Assembly (NCBI GenBank): GCA_043554545.1
Contig: CP121337.1
Location: forward strand, 62,001 to 126,000
DNA: 64,000 nt
Reading direction: 5' to 3'
From: UBA7330 sp043554545
GTDB taxonomy: Bacteria; Bacteroidota; Bacteroidia; Cytophagales; Cyclobacteriaceae
Position 1 is the stretch's first letter. Each line of letters starts with the position of its first letter. This document shows positions 54,012-62,258 of this stretch, piece by piece. A program made the translations under genes and the position numbers. The notes beneath the pieces are model-generated. The model searched no databases, was not told the DNA's origin, and saw only the letters and a list, made by a program, of their open reading frames with translations.

Positions 54012-54728
54012 TTATTCTACATCCTTAACACAACGTATGCCTACGGGATAAGCTGCAATTTTCTCGGGTAATACATAATAGCGATGTGAGGTCCTGATAA
54101 ACGAATGGTTATTGAAATTTGATCCCCCACGCATGACTTTATACTTTTCGCCGTACTGCTCCATAGGCACATCATTTCCAGGGTAGGGTTTGTACCAGTC
54201 AGCTGTCCATTCCCAAACACTTCCAGCCATATCATAGCATCCGTAAGGGCTTTCTGGCTTAGCGATGGACCCTCCACGGGTGAGGGCTTTATCCCAGACT
54301 ACATAGGTGTTGTCATAGGTGTTTCCCCAAGGAAAAATTCTTCCGTCTGTTCCCCGGGCTGCTTTTTCCCATTCTTTTTCTGTAGGCAGTCTTTTACCAG
54401 CCCATTTTGCATAAGCATTTGCCTGACTCCAGGTCACGATTACCGCACGGTCTTCTTTGCCTTCTGGAATCTCAAAATCAGGATCAAATTTGGCGTATTC
54501 TGCGTAGGATACTTCATACTTATCAATGTAAAACGCTTTGGTAGCCGCTATTTGCATGGGCCTTTCATCGGGATCACCATATTTACTTCCCATGATGAAT
54601 TCACCTGCTGGTACATATACCATGCCTTCAGGTGGCGTAGCAGCATCCTGAGCTTTTGAAGCCAGGCATGCCAAAAGCATACATAGCAAAATAAATTGTG
54701 ACTTCATGACTACTTTTTTTACTACCAT
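54012..54728 (-). CDS. SUMF1/FGE-family domain protein lacking the oxidising cysteines
   Basis: This 238-residue exported protein has a signal peptide (about 1-27). It shows the FGE-sulfatase fold pattern: P-A-G-E-F-I-M-G-S, W-A-G-K-R-L-P-T-E-K-E-W-E-K-A-A-R-G, G-S-V-W-E-W-T-A-D-W-Y and R-G-G-S-N-F. Real formylglycine-generating enzymes have two cysteines in the segment after R-G-G-S; here that segment reads F-I-R-T-S-H-R-Y-Y, without Cys. It is thus more likely a lectin-like or binding member of the family. It overlaps the upstream unknown gene by 7 bp. Confidence 0.85.
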   Translation of the reverse strand: MVVKKVVMKSQFILLCMLLACLASKAQDAATPPEGMVYVPAGEFIMGSKYGDPDERPMQIAATKAFYIDKYEVSYAEYAKFDPDFEIPEGKEDRAVIVTWSQANAYAKWAGKRLPTEKEWEKAARGTDGRIFPWGNTYDNTYVVWDKALTRGGSIAKPESPYGCYDMAGSVWEWTADWYKPYPGNDVPMEQYGEKYKVMRGGSNFNNHSFIRTSHRYYVLPEKIAAYPVGIRCVKDVE

Positions 54729-55942
54729 TTTGAATCAATTATTCCATAATACCTACCAAACCAATAATTCCGAATCATTGCGGCTGCAGTACGTTCATAT
54801 TCAGACTTTACCGTCTTAAAGCTACCATCTCCCTGAGGGATGTCGAAATCCCTTTCTTGGCGATCAAAACCCCACATATCTTTGACAGCCTGGGTACGGT
54901 GTTCATTAAATACCTCTTCACCAGAGAGTACCTGATAGACCATGATAAACCAGATGTTACTTTCCCAGGTAAAGGCAATGTCTTTCCAATCATACCAGTG
55001 GCGGTTTAGACTCATTTTATATTTGATCAAAAGGTTATTATCCTTTTCTAATCGCATAAGCATATACAGCGATCTGGCTGCGTGGTAGTCATCACCAACA
55101 TTTCTCCACTCCGGAGGAAATAGGATTTTTGCGTTGATGGCACGGTCATCATACTGATAGCGATCAATGAGCATGTGGTAAGCGGCATTGTAGCGTTCTT
55201 TGCCAGTGATGTGATGCGTAACCTTCAATGCAGCTAGCATTTCCAGAGAGTTGAGTGCTTGATGGGGAAGGTCAGGACAAAAATTTCCCCATAAGGTCAT
55301 TTTACCATCCAGGTCTGTCAATTTGAAATTATCGTCAACGACTCTGCCGATAAATCGATCTAATAAATCTGCTGCTTTCTTTTTGTATGCCTCATTTGCA
55401 CAGATCTCCCAATAAGTACCAACACCATAAAATATGGAGGTGAACTTGTCCGCACTCAGGTCACCCAACCATCGGTAGCCGGGCAACGATGATGATTGGT
55501 GCCATTCATGGTACCAAAACACATCCTCATGCCACAAAGGTTTGTCTGTTTGATTAAAGCTTCGTGCTACCAGTCCAGGAACTCCTGTAACATTTTCCAG
55601 CTTTAGGATTGCTTCAAAGATCTGATTGGCGATTTCACGGTCTTTAGGATCTTTTGTTATGGCATATTTATGTGAATAGGCGGCCAACATTTCAGATGTA
55701 GGATCCAGACAGTCAGCCTGCGGTCCTATGATGGGACGTTCTATGCCTGCCGGAGGAAAGATCACATATTGCATGATGGCCCCTTCGTTCCAGTGGTTTC
55801 CCTGCATTAATTTGTCAAATTTCTTTATCTTTAGATGAAGTGGATCAGACTTTTTGGGAAAGTCATTGACTTTCTGAGCATATACGAATGGAGCAATAAA
55901 AATAACAACAAGTGTGAGAGTAAAATGAATTCGTTTAGGCAT
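54722..55942 (-). CDS. Exported protein, possible six-hairpin (alpha/alpha) fold; family not recognised
   Basis: This 406-residue protein has a signal peptide (about 1-22, ending PFVYAQ). It is helix-rich, with aromatic-rich turns (W-Y-H-E-W-H-Q, W-Y-D-W-K-D-I) and paired helices such as A-N-Q-I-F-E-A-I-L-K-L-E and A-D-L-L-D-R-F-I-G-R, reminiscent of (alpha/alpha)6-barrel glycosidases or lyases. Candidate acidic residues are present, but no family motif is certain. It is translated together with the SUMF1-like protein (7-bp overlap), so they probably act on the same envelope substrate. I cannot name a function. Confidence 0.55.
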   Translation of the reverse strand: MPKRIHFTLTLVVIFIAPFVYAQKVNDFPKKSDPLHLKIKKFDKLMQGNHWNEGAIMQYVIFPPAGIERPIIGPQADCLDPTSEMLAAYSHKYAITKDPKDREIANQIFEAILKLENVTGVPGLVARSFNQTDKPLWHEDVFWYHEWHQSSSLPGYRWLGDLSADKFTSIFYGVGTYWEICANEAYKKKAADLLDRFIGRVVDDNFKLTDLDGKMTLWGNFCPDLPHQALNSLEMLAALKVTHHITGKERYNAAYHMLIDRYQYDDRAINAKILFPPEWRNVGDDYHAARSLYMLMRLEKDNNLLIKYKMSLNRHWYDWKDIAFTWESNIWFIMVYQVLSGEEVFNEHRTQAVKDMWGFDRQERDFDIPQGDGSFKTVKSEYERTAAAMIRNYWFGRYYGIIDSKW

Positions 55943-56056
55943 AGTACTATGAATGAAAGAGTTGCTCTTATCTTTATTACTTGAAATATAAGAAATGGGC
56001 TATATAATTATTGATGTGGACCCTTTTTTACTAGCCCATTTAAATATAATTCATCG

Positions 56057-56560
56057 ATGAAAGAAGAGGAGATTGATAAACCTATTCATGCCTTAGTCAA
56101 TTCAGTGCCACAGGTTGGAGTTTTGGAATGGATAGGGATCCGTCCGAAAAGAAGGTCCTCGCTAATTAGCTTAAACTCAGTTTTTGTTTCTGTAGCAAAG
56201 GGACTGGAAGGTGACCATTTTTCATCGACTTATAGTAAAAAGCGGCAGATTACGCTGATTCAAAAAGAGCATTTGCAGGGTGTTGCCTCAATTCTAGGTA
56301 AGGATATGATTGATCCAGGTTTAGTAAGAAGAAACCTTGTCATTAGTCGGATTAACTTATTCTCGTTACGAAATCAGCAGTTTAGGATTGGTGAAGTTAT
56401 TTTGAAAGGTACGGGATACTGCCACCCGTGTTCAAGAATGGAAGAAAACTTAGGACCCGGAGGTTACAATGCGATGAGGGGACATGGAGGTATAACAGCA
56501 GAGGTCATTGAGGATGGAGAATTAAGTGTTGGTGATGAAGTGGTATTTATTAAAGATTGA
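56057..56560 (+). CDS. MOSC-domain protein
   Basis: This 167-residue protein is a stand-alone MOSC domain, relative of the molybdenum-cofactor sulfurase C-terminal domain. G-L-E-G-D-H-F is at about 50-56, R-R-N-L-V-I-S near 94-100, and the conserved Cys pair region G-Y-C-H-P-C-S-R-M-E (about 120-129) supplies the metal or sulfur ligand. No fused NifS-like domain. The gene is isolated between two minus-strand genes. The substrate is unknown. Confidence 0.9.
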   Translation: MKEEEIDKPIHALVNSVPQVGVLEWIGIRPKRRSSLISLNSVFVSVAKGLEGDHFSSTYSKKRQITLIQKEHLQGVASILGKDMIDPGLVRRNLVISRINLFSLRNQQFRIGEVILKGTGYCHPCSRMEENLGPGGYNAMRGHGGITAEVIEDGELSVGDEVVFIKD

Positions 56561-56649
56561 GAATATTTGATATTCAAAAGCCTTGAAAGTTGATTGGGTC
56601 AAGCATTGATTTAGGTAATCTTAATATGCTATTGTTTTAAAAGAGATTA

Positions 56650-56991
56650 TCAACGCTCCCAGATGTCCATTGTCCATGCTTTACCACCAGTAAGATCTGT
56701 TTTATTAAAAATATAGCTAAGATCATCTTCCCACCTGGACATTTCTCTTTCCTTTGGGAAATTAATTAAAAGAAAGCCACTGGTTAATGCATCTGTTATT
56801 TCTGCATTATTTTCGTCAGATGCAATTTCCGGAATTACTTCGACCATATCTTCAGTTATTTCCATACCCAGGAAGACCTCTTCAGTGGGTGAAACGGGAA
56901 ACTCAGAGTTTTTCTGCACATAACATGAAGTCATTCCTATTATGATCAGGAAGATAAATAGGAGGTTTAGGTGATTTTTATAGCGTCTCAT
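56650..56991 (-). CDS. Small lipoprotein, unknown
   Basis: This 113-residue protein has a basic start and hydrophobic stretch ending I-I-I-G-M-T-S-C, a lipobox with Cys at about residue 23. The mature part is short and acidic with W-E-D-D-L-S-Y-I-F near the end and no recognised domain. It stands alone, with 89 bp between it and the MOSC gene. Confidence 0.6.
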   Translation of the reverse strand: MRRYKNHLNLLFIFLIIIGMTSCYVQKNSEFPVSPTEEVFLGMEITEDMVEVIPEIASDENNAEITDALTSGFLLINFPKEREMSRWEDDLSYIFNKTDLTGGKAWTMDIWER

Positions 56992-57344
56992 TTTTCTAAT
57001 CTTTTGGTGAGAAGAAGTAAACTTACAAGGGTAAATCTAGGTGCGAGACTGAAGAAATTTATCGGTATTTACCGTGATTTTGAATTTAGGTGAATTGCTT
57101 AAAAGGTGGTGAAAGTGCAGGTCCTCTTTTTATCTCTTATTGTTATTGTTCAAAATAAGTTTCAGAAATATCGGAGTAAGATACCTAACCAAACCAGTTT
57201 TCAAGAGCAATCTTTTCTTCTGCGTTTTGTTCATAAAATTCCTCTGTCAATTCCTTCAATCATGAAGGGTTTGGATTTGTTGAGCTAAATCTTTTTGAAT
57301 AATGTCGTGTTGAAGAAAATATCGCACTATATGCGTGTGAATAC
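56992..57344. other. AT-rich gap, no gene supported
   Basis: This 353-bp stretch is AT-rich. A plus-strand reading frame of 60 codons (57106-57288) starts with GTG and has no domain, no conserved features and an unclear ribosome binding site. I see no hairpin of note here. Confidence 0.5.
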
Positions 57345-57881
57345 CTATTTGTTGGATTGCTCGCATTTGCGAAGCAGACTACGAAAATTTGATATAGTTG
57401 GGTTTGTAATTGACACTGAATTGTCAGAGATGACAAAAGAAATAAATGAATAGTCATCCATATTAGACTTATTTTTCTCATAAAACTGGCCGTTTGTATC
57501 AAGCATTACTGGGAAATTGAAGCCAATCTTATCGATATCATTTTTAAAAGATACAAGATCATCTCCTGCATAGTAAAACAAAAAAGGAACAGCAGGATAA
57601 TTCTCTATATAGTTCATCCAGCTATCTAATCTACGGGCATGTTTCATATAAACTACTACTTTACAATTCTCTTCAAACCAACTTTCATCAAATTTTACTG
57701 AGTTTTCAGGTTGTAAAACCTCCAATCCTTCAACCAGATATACCTTCTTATCATAACCCGAATTCAAGATAAAAAACAGAATAAACACTAAAAGAAAGCT
57801 TAAAAAAATGAATTCTGGGCTTCTTATTATAGATAAAAATGTATGTGATAACTCACTGATAATTTTCAATATTCCTTTCAT
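57345..57881 (-). CDS. Membrane-anchored thioredoxin-fold-like protein lacking CxxC
   Basis: This 178-residue protein has one N-terminal membrane helix (about 22-44, F-I-F-L-S-F-L-L-V-F-I-L-F-F-I-L). The rest reads beta-alpha-beta-like: C-K-V-V-V-Y-M-K-H, V-P-F-L-F-Y-Y-A-G-D-D, then F-P-V-M-L-D-T-N-G-Q-F-Y. The last resembles the proline-containing core of redoxin proteins, but the catalytic CxxC is absent. If the fold is right it is a non-redox relative. No neighbours suggest a pathway. Fold call is tentative. Confidence 0.5.
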   Translation of the reverse strand: MKGILKIISELSHTFLSIIRSPEFIFLSFLLVFILFFILNSGYDKKVYLVEGLEVLQPENSVKFDESWFEENCKVVVYMKHARRLDSWMNYIENYPAVPFLFYYAGDDLVSFKNDIDKIGFNFPVMLDTNGQFYEKNKSNMDDYSFISFVISDNSVSITNPTISNFRSLLRKCEQSNK

Positions 57882-57974
57882 TATTGGGCTATTATGATAT
57901 ATTTAAATAAGAGACCTATCAATATTGATAATGAAATTAGTGAATTGAAAATTGATATTTATCTATTATACAAT

Positions 57975-58730
57975 TCAACCTTCCAACTCTCCTAGGGTCT
58001 TTTTCTTAAATGTTCGACTGATCGGGATATTATCTTCTCCCACGGTCACATGTTCACTGTTAAAAGATGATATACGATGTTTATTTACAATGAATGACCT
58101 ATGGACGCGAACAAAATGGGATGGTAATTGAGCTTCCAGAGCACTGATCTTTTCTTTAGTAATGGTTTTACCTTTTTCATGATCTATACGGACATAGTTT
58201 GCAAGACTTTCTAAATAACTAATCTCATCAATCAATATAGGTACCTGTTTCCTGTCCGAAATTACGGTCAGTATTTTCTGTTTTTCAAGTTCAATCTTTT
58301 CTATTAATGACCTTTTCTCTGAATCAGATCTTCTATAAAATTCGATCATTCGAAAAAATGCAAATGTAAAGACGATCAGATAAATGGTAGTGAACACGGA
58401 AAACGTATCTACAGTAAGCGGGTTCATCTCACCATATTGATAATTGTATAGGAAAACAAAAGAAAATACGAGAGCCAGCATCTCTAGGTAGAGTGTGATG
58501 ACGACCATATAAAACATGTAAAGAGCAAAGGTCCAATACTTCCGTGCGAGGAGGTAATTTGGAACAAGGTAATAATTGAAGAAGTAAGCAGTACCTACCG
58601 CCACAGGCATCAACATGGTCACGAAGTAGAAAGCCTCAACGTAATTGGCGTTTCCTCTCCCGTAATAAAGTACAAGTATCGTTGCGACAATGCACCATAA
58701 GAGCATATGTTTTACTATGACAACCTTCAT
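57975..58730 (-). CDS. Membrane LytTR-domain transcriptional regulator
   Basis: This 251-residue protein has four N-terminal membrane helices (about 6-24, 33-52, 67-93, 105-128), a linker with a short coiled coil (about 128-155), and a C-terminal LytTR DNA-binding domain (about 155-250) showing I-S-Y-L-E-S-L-A-N-Y-V, F-V-R-V-H-R-S-F-I-V-N, I-P-I-S-R-T-F-K. There is no response-regulator receiver, so signal probably comes directly through the membrane part. It is divergent from a small MotA/TolQ/ExbB-like gene, with a candidate operator between. Confidence 0.88.
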   Translation of the reverse strand: MKVVIVKHMLLWCIVATILVLYYGRGNANYVEAFYFVTMLMPVAVGTAYFFNYYLVPNYLLARKYWTFALYMFYMVVITLYLEMLALVFSFVFLYNYQYGEMNPLTVDTFSVFTTIYLIVFTFAFFRMIEFYRRSDSEKRSLIEKIELEKQKILTVISDRKQVPILIDEISYLESLANYVRIDHEKGKTITKEKISALEAQLPSHFVRVHRSFIVNKHRISSFNSEHVTVGEDNIPISRTFKKKTLGELEG

Positions 58731-58746
58731 AATTAAGCAGAGTAAA

Positions 58747-58794
58747 AATGCAGCTTTTTGATTGCATTTGAATCAAAAGTTGATAGAATGCAGC
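58747..58794. promoter_or_regulatory. Candidate LytTR operator: inverted repeat flanked by direct repeats
   Basis: In the 150-bp divergent gap, TTTTGATT (58756-58763) and AATCAAAA (58771-58778) form an 8-bp inverted repeat with a 7-base spacer. Two AATGCAGC direct repeats (58747-58754, 58787-58794) flank it 40 bp apart. The arrangement suits a regulator site for the LytTR protein, but is not a proven binding site. Confidence 0.45.
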
Positions 58795-58880
58795 ATTAGC
58801 TATGGATTTTACATTGTATGAAATAGGAATGAAACAGATCTTTGATAAAAATTAATTGAAATCACAAAACCAAATAAATT

Positions 58881-59246
58881 ATGTTTGAACTATTTTACGA
58901 GGGTGGCATGCTATTTATGAGCATCCTTACAATCATTTTTGTATCAATGATCACAGTCGCTATAATAATTAGTATTACTGTATTACGTGGAAAACTAGAT
59001 ATTAATGAGGCAAGAAGTAGGATTTCATATATCAAGTCTGTTGGCTTTTTCGCCTTGGTGATCGGTATCTTGGCTCAGCTTATTGGATTATATACAATGT
59101 TTGATGCAATTGCAGAAGTTGGAGACGTTTCACAATCACTAGTGTTTGGAGGATTGAAAGTCTCAACGGTCGCTAACATCTATGGATTTTGTATATATAT
59201 TATCTCATACCTCATCTGGCTTGGGCTAAGCTTTAAATTGAATTGA
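58881..59246 (+). CDS. Small MotA/TolQ/ExbB-like membrane protein
   Basis: This 121-residue protein has three helices (about 8-32, 50-75, 94-117). The middle part S-V-G-F-F-A-L-V-I-G-I-L-A-Q-L-I-G-L-Y-T-M-F and the following S-L-V-F-G-G-L-K-V-S resemble the last two helices of MotA/TolQ/ExbB proton channels. It is shorter than ExbB (about 220-240) and has no partner ExbD nearby. It faces the LytTR regulator, which probably controls it. Function as a channel is unproven. Confidence 0.7.
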   Translation: MFELFYEGGMLFMSILTIIFVSMITVAIIISITVLRGKLDINEARSRISYIKSVGFFALVIGILAQLIGLYTMFDAIAEVGDVSQSLVFGGLKVSTVANIYGFCIYIISYLIWLGLSFKLN

Positions 59247-59486
59247 ATAATTAGTAGGTGAGGAAAAGATGAATTTTTTCCTTACCTGCTCCCCCCAAAA
59301 AAAAACCTGAATTTGCACTAAAACAAGAAAAACCCTAAAAAGGTGGCTTTAATCATCACACTCACAGACTTTACATTCTTCTATCGTTTCAAAAGAAAAT
59401 TCAGTACAGCCACCTAGATCCAGTATAAAATCTATCTATCGCTTTAGAATAAATGATGTATGTGTAATACATAGTCAGAGCCAAAA
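59247..59486. other. Gap with a distant inverted repeat and a Cys-rich ATG-less reading frame
   Basis: AGGTGGCT (59341-59348) and AGCCACCT (59408-59415) form an 8-bp inverted repeat with about 59 bases between. On the minus strand the right arm is followed by TTTTT, terminator-like. Between the arms a 24-codon minus-strand frame (59349-59423) encodes a peptide ending C-K-V-C-E-C-D-D, with CTG as its only start and an in-frame TAG five codons upstream. I treat it as non-coding unless shown otherwise. Confidence 0.4.
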
Positions 59487-59517
59487 AAAAGCTACGAAAT
59501 TAAATCTCGTAGCTTTT
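59487..59517 (-). terminator. Terminator of the tRNA-Ala transcript
   Basis: The 11-bp stem AAAAGCTACGA/TCGTAGCTTTT with a 9-base loop is followed on the minus strand by TTTT. It lies about 36 bp beyond the tRNA 3' end. Confidence 0.85.
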
Positions 59518-59521
59518 AGTG

Positions 59522-59545
59522 GCACCTTCGCCAAGGTTTCGGTGC
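59522..59545. repeat. Hairpin repeat related to the 10344 array
   Basis: GCACC and GGTGC flank CTTCGCCAAGGTTTC. The core CACCTTCG..GGT..CGGTG aligns with the 31-bp units at 10344-10437 (about 16 of 22 positions). It lies inside the tRNA-Ala 3' trailer. Confidence 0.75.
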
Positions 59546-59552
59546 TTAAGAG

Positions 59553-59626
59553 TGGAGCATATCGGAGTCGAACCGATGACCTCTACGCTGCCAGCGTAGC
59601 GCTCTAGCCAGCTGAGCTAATGCCCC
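59553..59626 (-). tRNA. tRNA-Ala (GGC anticodon)
   Basis: The 74-nt cloverleaf is complete on the minus strand. The acceptor 5' GGGGCAT pairs with ATGCTCC before the discriminator A. The D arm is GCTC/GAGC and the anticodon stem CTACG/CGTAG encloses loop CTGGCAG with anticodon GGC (Ala). The T arm has GGTTCGACTCC. The 3' CCA is not encoded. Confidence 0.95.
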
Positions 59627-59643
59627 TTGTTAAATATTGGAAC

Positions 59644-59684
59644 CGTTCTAGCCTCCCGATAGCTATCGGGAGAGCTAATGCCCC
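59644..59684 (-). pseudogene. tRNA-Ala 5'-end relic 1 with inserted palindrome
   Basis: This segment repeats the first 27 bases of the adjacent tRNA-Ala. Plus-strand CGTTCTAGCC and GAGCTAATGCCCC flank an 18-bp perfect palindrome TCCCGATAGCTATCGGGA (59654-59671). In the real tRNA the same flanks meet across AGCT, the centre of that palindrome. It has no anticodon or T arm, so it is not functional. Confidence 0.8.
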
Positions 59685-59692
59685 TTTTGTAT

Positions 59693-59731
59693 CGCTTTAG
59701 CCTCCTGATAACTATCGGGAGAATTAATACC
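59693..59731 (-). pseudogene. tRNA-Ala 5'-end relic 2 with decayed palindrome
   Basis: It is a second, more decayed copy. CGCTTTAGCC and GAATTAATACC match the relic-1 flanks at most positions, and TCCTGATAACTATCGGGA (59703-59720) is the palindrome with two changes. This suggests an older event. Confidence 0.7.
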
Positions 59732-59804
59732 ACAACAAGTTTGCGAATTTAATAGATTCCCCCACATGAGGCTATAAAAGCTACTAAAACTTTTACAGCC
59801 TTAG

Positions 59805-60275
59805 CTACTTTATCACCCGCCTAAATTTCTTCACATTCTTTTTATAATAATCAAGGTTGAGGGTAGACTCAATGACCCCACGACTGGAGGAGGCATGAAT
59901 AAATTTAATGTTGTTAGTGTCAGAAGTATCGGTTATCATTCCACTGTGCCACCATTTTTCACCTTTTTCCTTGAATTTGAAGTAGACAATGTCTCCCGGA
60001 CGAATACCTCCCCAGCCTTTCCTTTTTCCTATTTTGGATTGCTCTTTAGCTGTTCTGGGTAAATCAATTCCTACTTTTTGGAAGCTATTGTAAATCAATC
60101 CCGAACAGTCTATTCCTCTTTGGGACATTCCTCCCCATTGATAGGGTGTGCCTCGGTAGGTTCGAGCTTCGGTGACTACCGCAATGATTATCTTTCTTTT
60201 CCTTTTACTTTGTGCCTCGGAGAATGATAGAATTGAAAGACAGACCAGGATTGATAGAATAATTTTTGTTTGCAT
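59805..60275 (-). CDS. NlpC/P60-type peptidoglycan endopeptidase
   Basis: This 156-residue exported enzyme cuts cell-wall stem peptides. It has a signal peptide (about 1-22) and the catalytic Cys57 in G-I-D-C-S-G-L-I-Y. His lies in W-H-S-G-M-I (about 115) and the third residue is probably the His of F-I-H-A-S-S-S-R-G-V (about 131). Length suits a stand-alone catalytic domain with no SH3 or LysM. It is monocistronic, with a tRNA upstream of its 3' end. Confidence 0.93.
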   Translation of the reverse strand: MQTKIILSILVCLSILSFSEAQSKRKRKIIIAVVTEARTYRGTPYQWGGMSQRGIDCSGLIYNSFQKVGIDLPRTAKEQSKIGKRKGWGGIRPGDIVYFKFKEKGEKWWHSGMITDTSDTNNIKFIHASSSRGVIESTLNLDYYKKNVKKFRRVIK

Positions 60276-60362
60276 AACAACTTAAAAGAGTAAGCATTCA
60301 AAAGGCGATATAAACTTTTATTGTTTCGCCTTTTAAGTTTCTTAAAACAAATTTAGTGCCTT

Positions 60363-62258
60363 ATGTGCGGGATCACAGGAATATATGCGTTTAATATGGT
60401 GGGTAGGATCAACCTAATTCACCTGGAAGCAGCTACTCGCAGTCTGGAAAAGCGTGGGCCTGACAAACAGGGAAGTTGGTTTGATGACATTGTTGGGCTT
60501 GGCCACCGAAGACTATCAGTGATTGATACCTCTGATGAGGCCAGTCAACCGATGTTGGATGAAACCGGGAGGTATCGGATCATATTTAACGGAGAAATAT
60601 ACAATTATCAAGTGCTCCGAAAGGAGTTGAGTGCCAAAGGCATTGCATTCAGGACAGCAAGTGATACGGAAGTTTTACTTCAATCTTTTATTCATTGGGG
60701 TCCTGCTTGCCTGAATAAACTCAATGGATTTTTTGCCTTTGCGGTATATGATCAGGAAGAGGAATCGTTATTCATTGCCAGAGATCGTATAGGTATCAAG
60801 CCCCTCCTTTATTACCAGGATGAAGATAAGGTGCTTTTTGCGTCAGAGATGAAATCCATGATCGCCTACGGGCTTAGCAGAGAGTTGGATACTACTGCTT
60901 TACATCTGTATTTTCAGCTCACTTATGTCCCAGCTCCGCTTTCTATTTTCAAAGGAGTCAGGAAATTGGAACCGGGCTGCTTTATGACCATTTCTAAAAA
61001 ACAAGGCGTAAAAGTCCGGAAGTATTACAAAATTCCTTACTGTGAGCAGCCACCCATTAATAAGTTTTCTGAAGGGGTAAAGCTTATACAGGACAAGCTT
61101 GCTGATGCCGTAAGAAAGAGACTTGTAGCGGATGTCCCCCTTGGTACTTTTTTGAGTGGAGGGATTGATTCCTCTATTATTACAGCCCTGGCTTCCAGGG
61201 ATGTTGAAAAGCTTGCCACCTTTAGTATTGGCTTTAAAGACAATTCCTATTTTGATGAGTCTAAATATGCCCGGATGGTAGCAGATCGCTATCAGACAGA
61301 TCATCATGAATTTTATTTGAGTAATAATGATCTCTATGGTCACCTGCACAAGATGATTGACAGCATTGATGAGCCTTTTGCAGATTCTTCTGCTTTGCCT
61401 GTTCACCTGCTAGCTATGATGACAAGAAAACATGTTACGGTTGCCTTATCTGGAGATGGGGCTGATGAAATTTTCTCAGGATACAACAAGCACAGTGCGT
61501 GGTCTATGAGTAGAGAAGCCGGACTGAGAAATAGCCTGATTAGTAATTTAGACTGGTTGTGGACCCGACTTCCGAAATCCAGAAATTCGGGCCTATCTGA
61601 TAAGGTGCGTCAGCTTCATCGCATGGCTGATCTATTAAAAATGGATGGAGCAGAGAAATATTGGTTTCTTGCTTCATTTGTAAGCAATGAGGAGATCAAA
61701 AGATTGTTAAAGTCATCCTATCATCAAAAAGGGAACGGTCTAAGCCAGATAAAAAAGATTTATCAATCGCCTATCGTATCCGGATTTTTGAATGAGATGT
61801 TGCACGCAGATACCCGATTGGTACTTCCAGGTGACATGCTTCAAAAAGTTGATTTAATGTCAATGGCCAACAGTCTGGAAGTAAGAGTCCCTTTCCTCGA
61901 CCAAGAGGTGGTTAAGCTCGCCTTTGAGCTTCCGGATAAGTTTAAAGTAGATGGATTTAAGAGAAAAATTATATTAAAGCATGCATTTAAGGACTTGTTG
62001 CCAAAAGAATTGATCGATCGACCCAAACATGGTTTTGAAGTTCCACTCTTAAACTGGTTTAGAAGAGAAATGAAAACCGACCTGGATGATTGGGTATTTG
62101 ATCGCGATAAGATCGAAGCACAAGGGATTTTTCAATGGGAAGAAATCAAAAGGATCAGAGAAAAGTTACATTCCGCTGATCCGGGTGATGTGACCATCAA
62201 AGTATGGTCACTTTTTGTTTTTCAAAAATGGCATAAACTTTATTGCGCAACTGGCTGA
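60363..62258 (+). CDS. asnB: Asparagine synthetase, glutamine-hydrolysing
   Basis: This 631-residue class II amidotransferase has its catalytic Cys2 after the initiator Met (M-C-G-I-T-G). The glutaminase domain is at about 2-210. The PP-loop ATP pyrophosphatase site F-L-S-G-G-I-D-S-S is at about 263-271, and S-G-D-G-A-D-E-I-F (about 361-369) is the second conserved block. The longer length (about 630) marks the group found in polysaccharide and exosortase loci as well as housekeeping ones. Its last 19 bp overlap convergently with the dps gene. Confidence 0.93.
   Translation: MCGITGIYAFNMVGRINLIHLEAATRSLEKRGPDKQGSWFDDIVGLGHRRLSVIDTSDEASQPMLDETGRYRIIFNGEIYNYQVLRKELSAKGIAFRTASDTEVLLQSFIHWGPACLNKLNGFFAFAVYDQEEESLFIARDRIGIKPLLYYQDEDKVLFASEMKSMIAYGLSRELDTTALHLYFQLTYVPAPLSIFKGVRKLEPGCFMTISKKQGVKVRKYYKIPYCEQPPINKFSEGVKLIQDKLADAVRKRLVADVPLGTFLSGGIDSSIITALASRDVEKLATFSIGFKDNSYFDESKYARMVADRYQTDHHEFYLSNNDLYGHLHKMIDSIDEPFADSSALPVHLLAMMTRKHVTVALSGDGADEIFSGYNKHSAWSMSREAGLRNSLISNLDWLWTRLPKSRNSGLSDKVRQLHRMADLLKMDGAEKYWFLASFVSNEEIKRLLKSSYHQKGNGLSQIKKIYQSPIVSGFLNEMLHADTRLVLPGDMLQKVDLMSMANSLEVRVPFLDQEVVKLAFELPDKFKVDGFKRKIILKHAFKDLLPKELIDRPKHGFEVPLLNWFRREMKTDLDDWVFDRDKIEAQGIFQWEEIKRIREKLHSADPGDVTIKVWSLFVFQKWHKLYCATG

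Noticed and set aside
54012..54728. Genuine formylglycine-generating enzyme
   Set aside because: The catalytic cysteine pair is missing, and no sulfatase gene is nearby.
57106..57288. 60-codon GTG-start frame in the 56992-57344 gap
   Set aside because: No family, no ribosome binding site and composition like the surrounding non-coding DNA.
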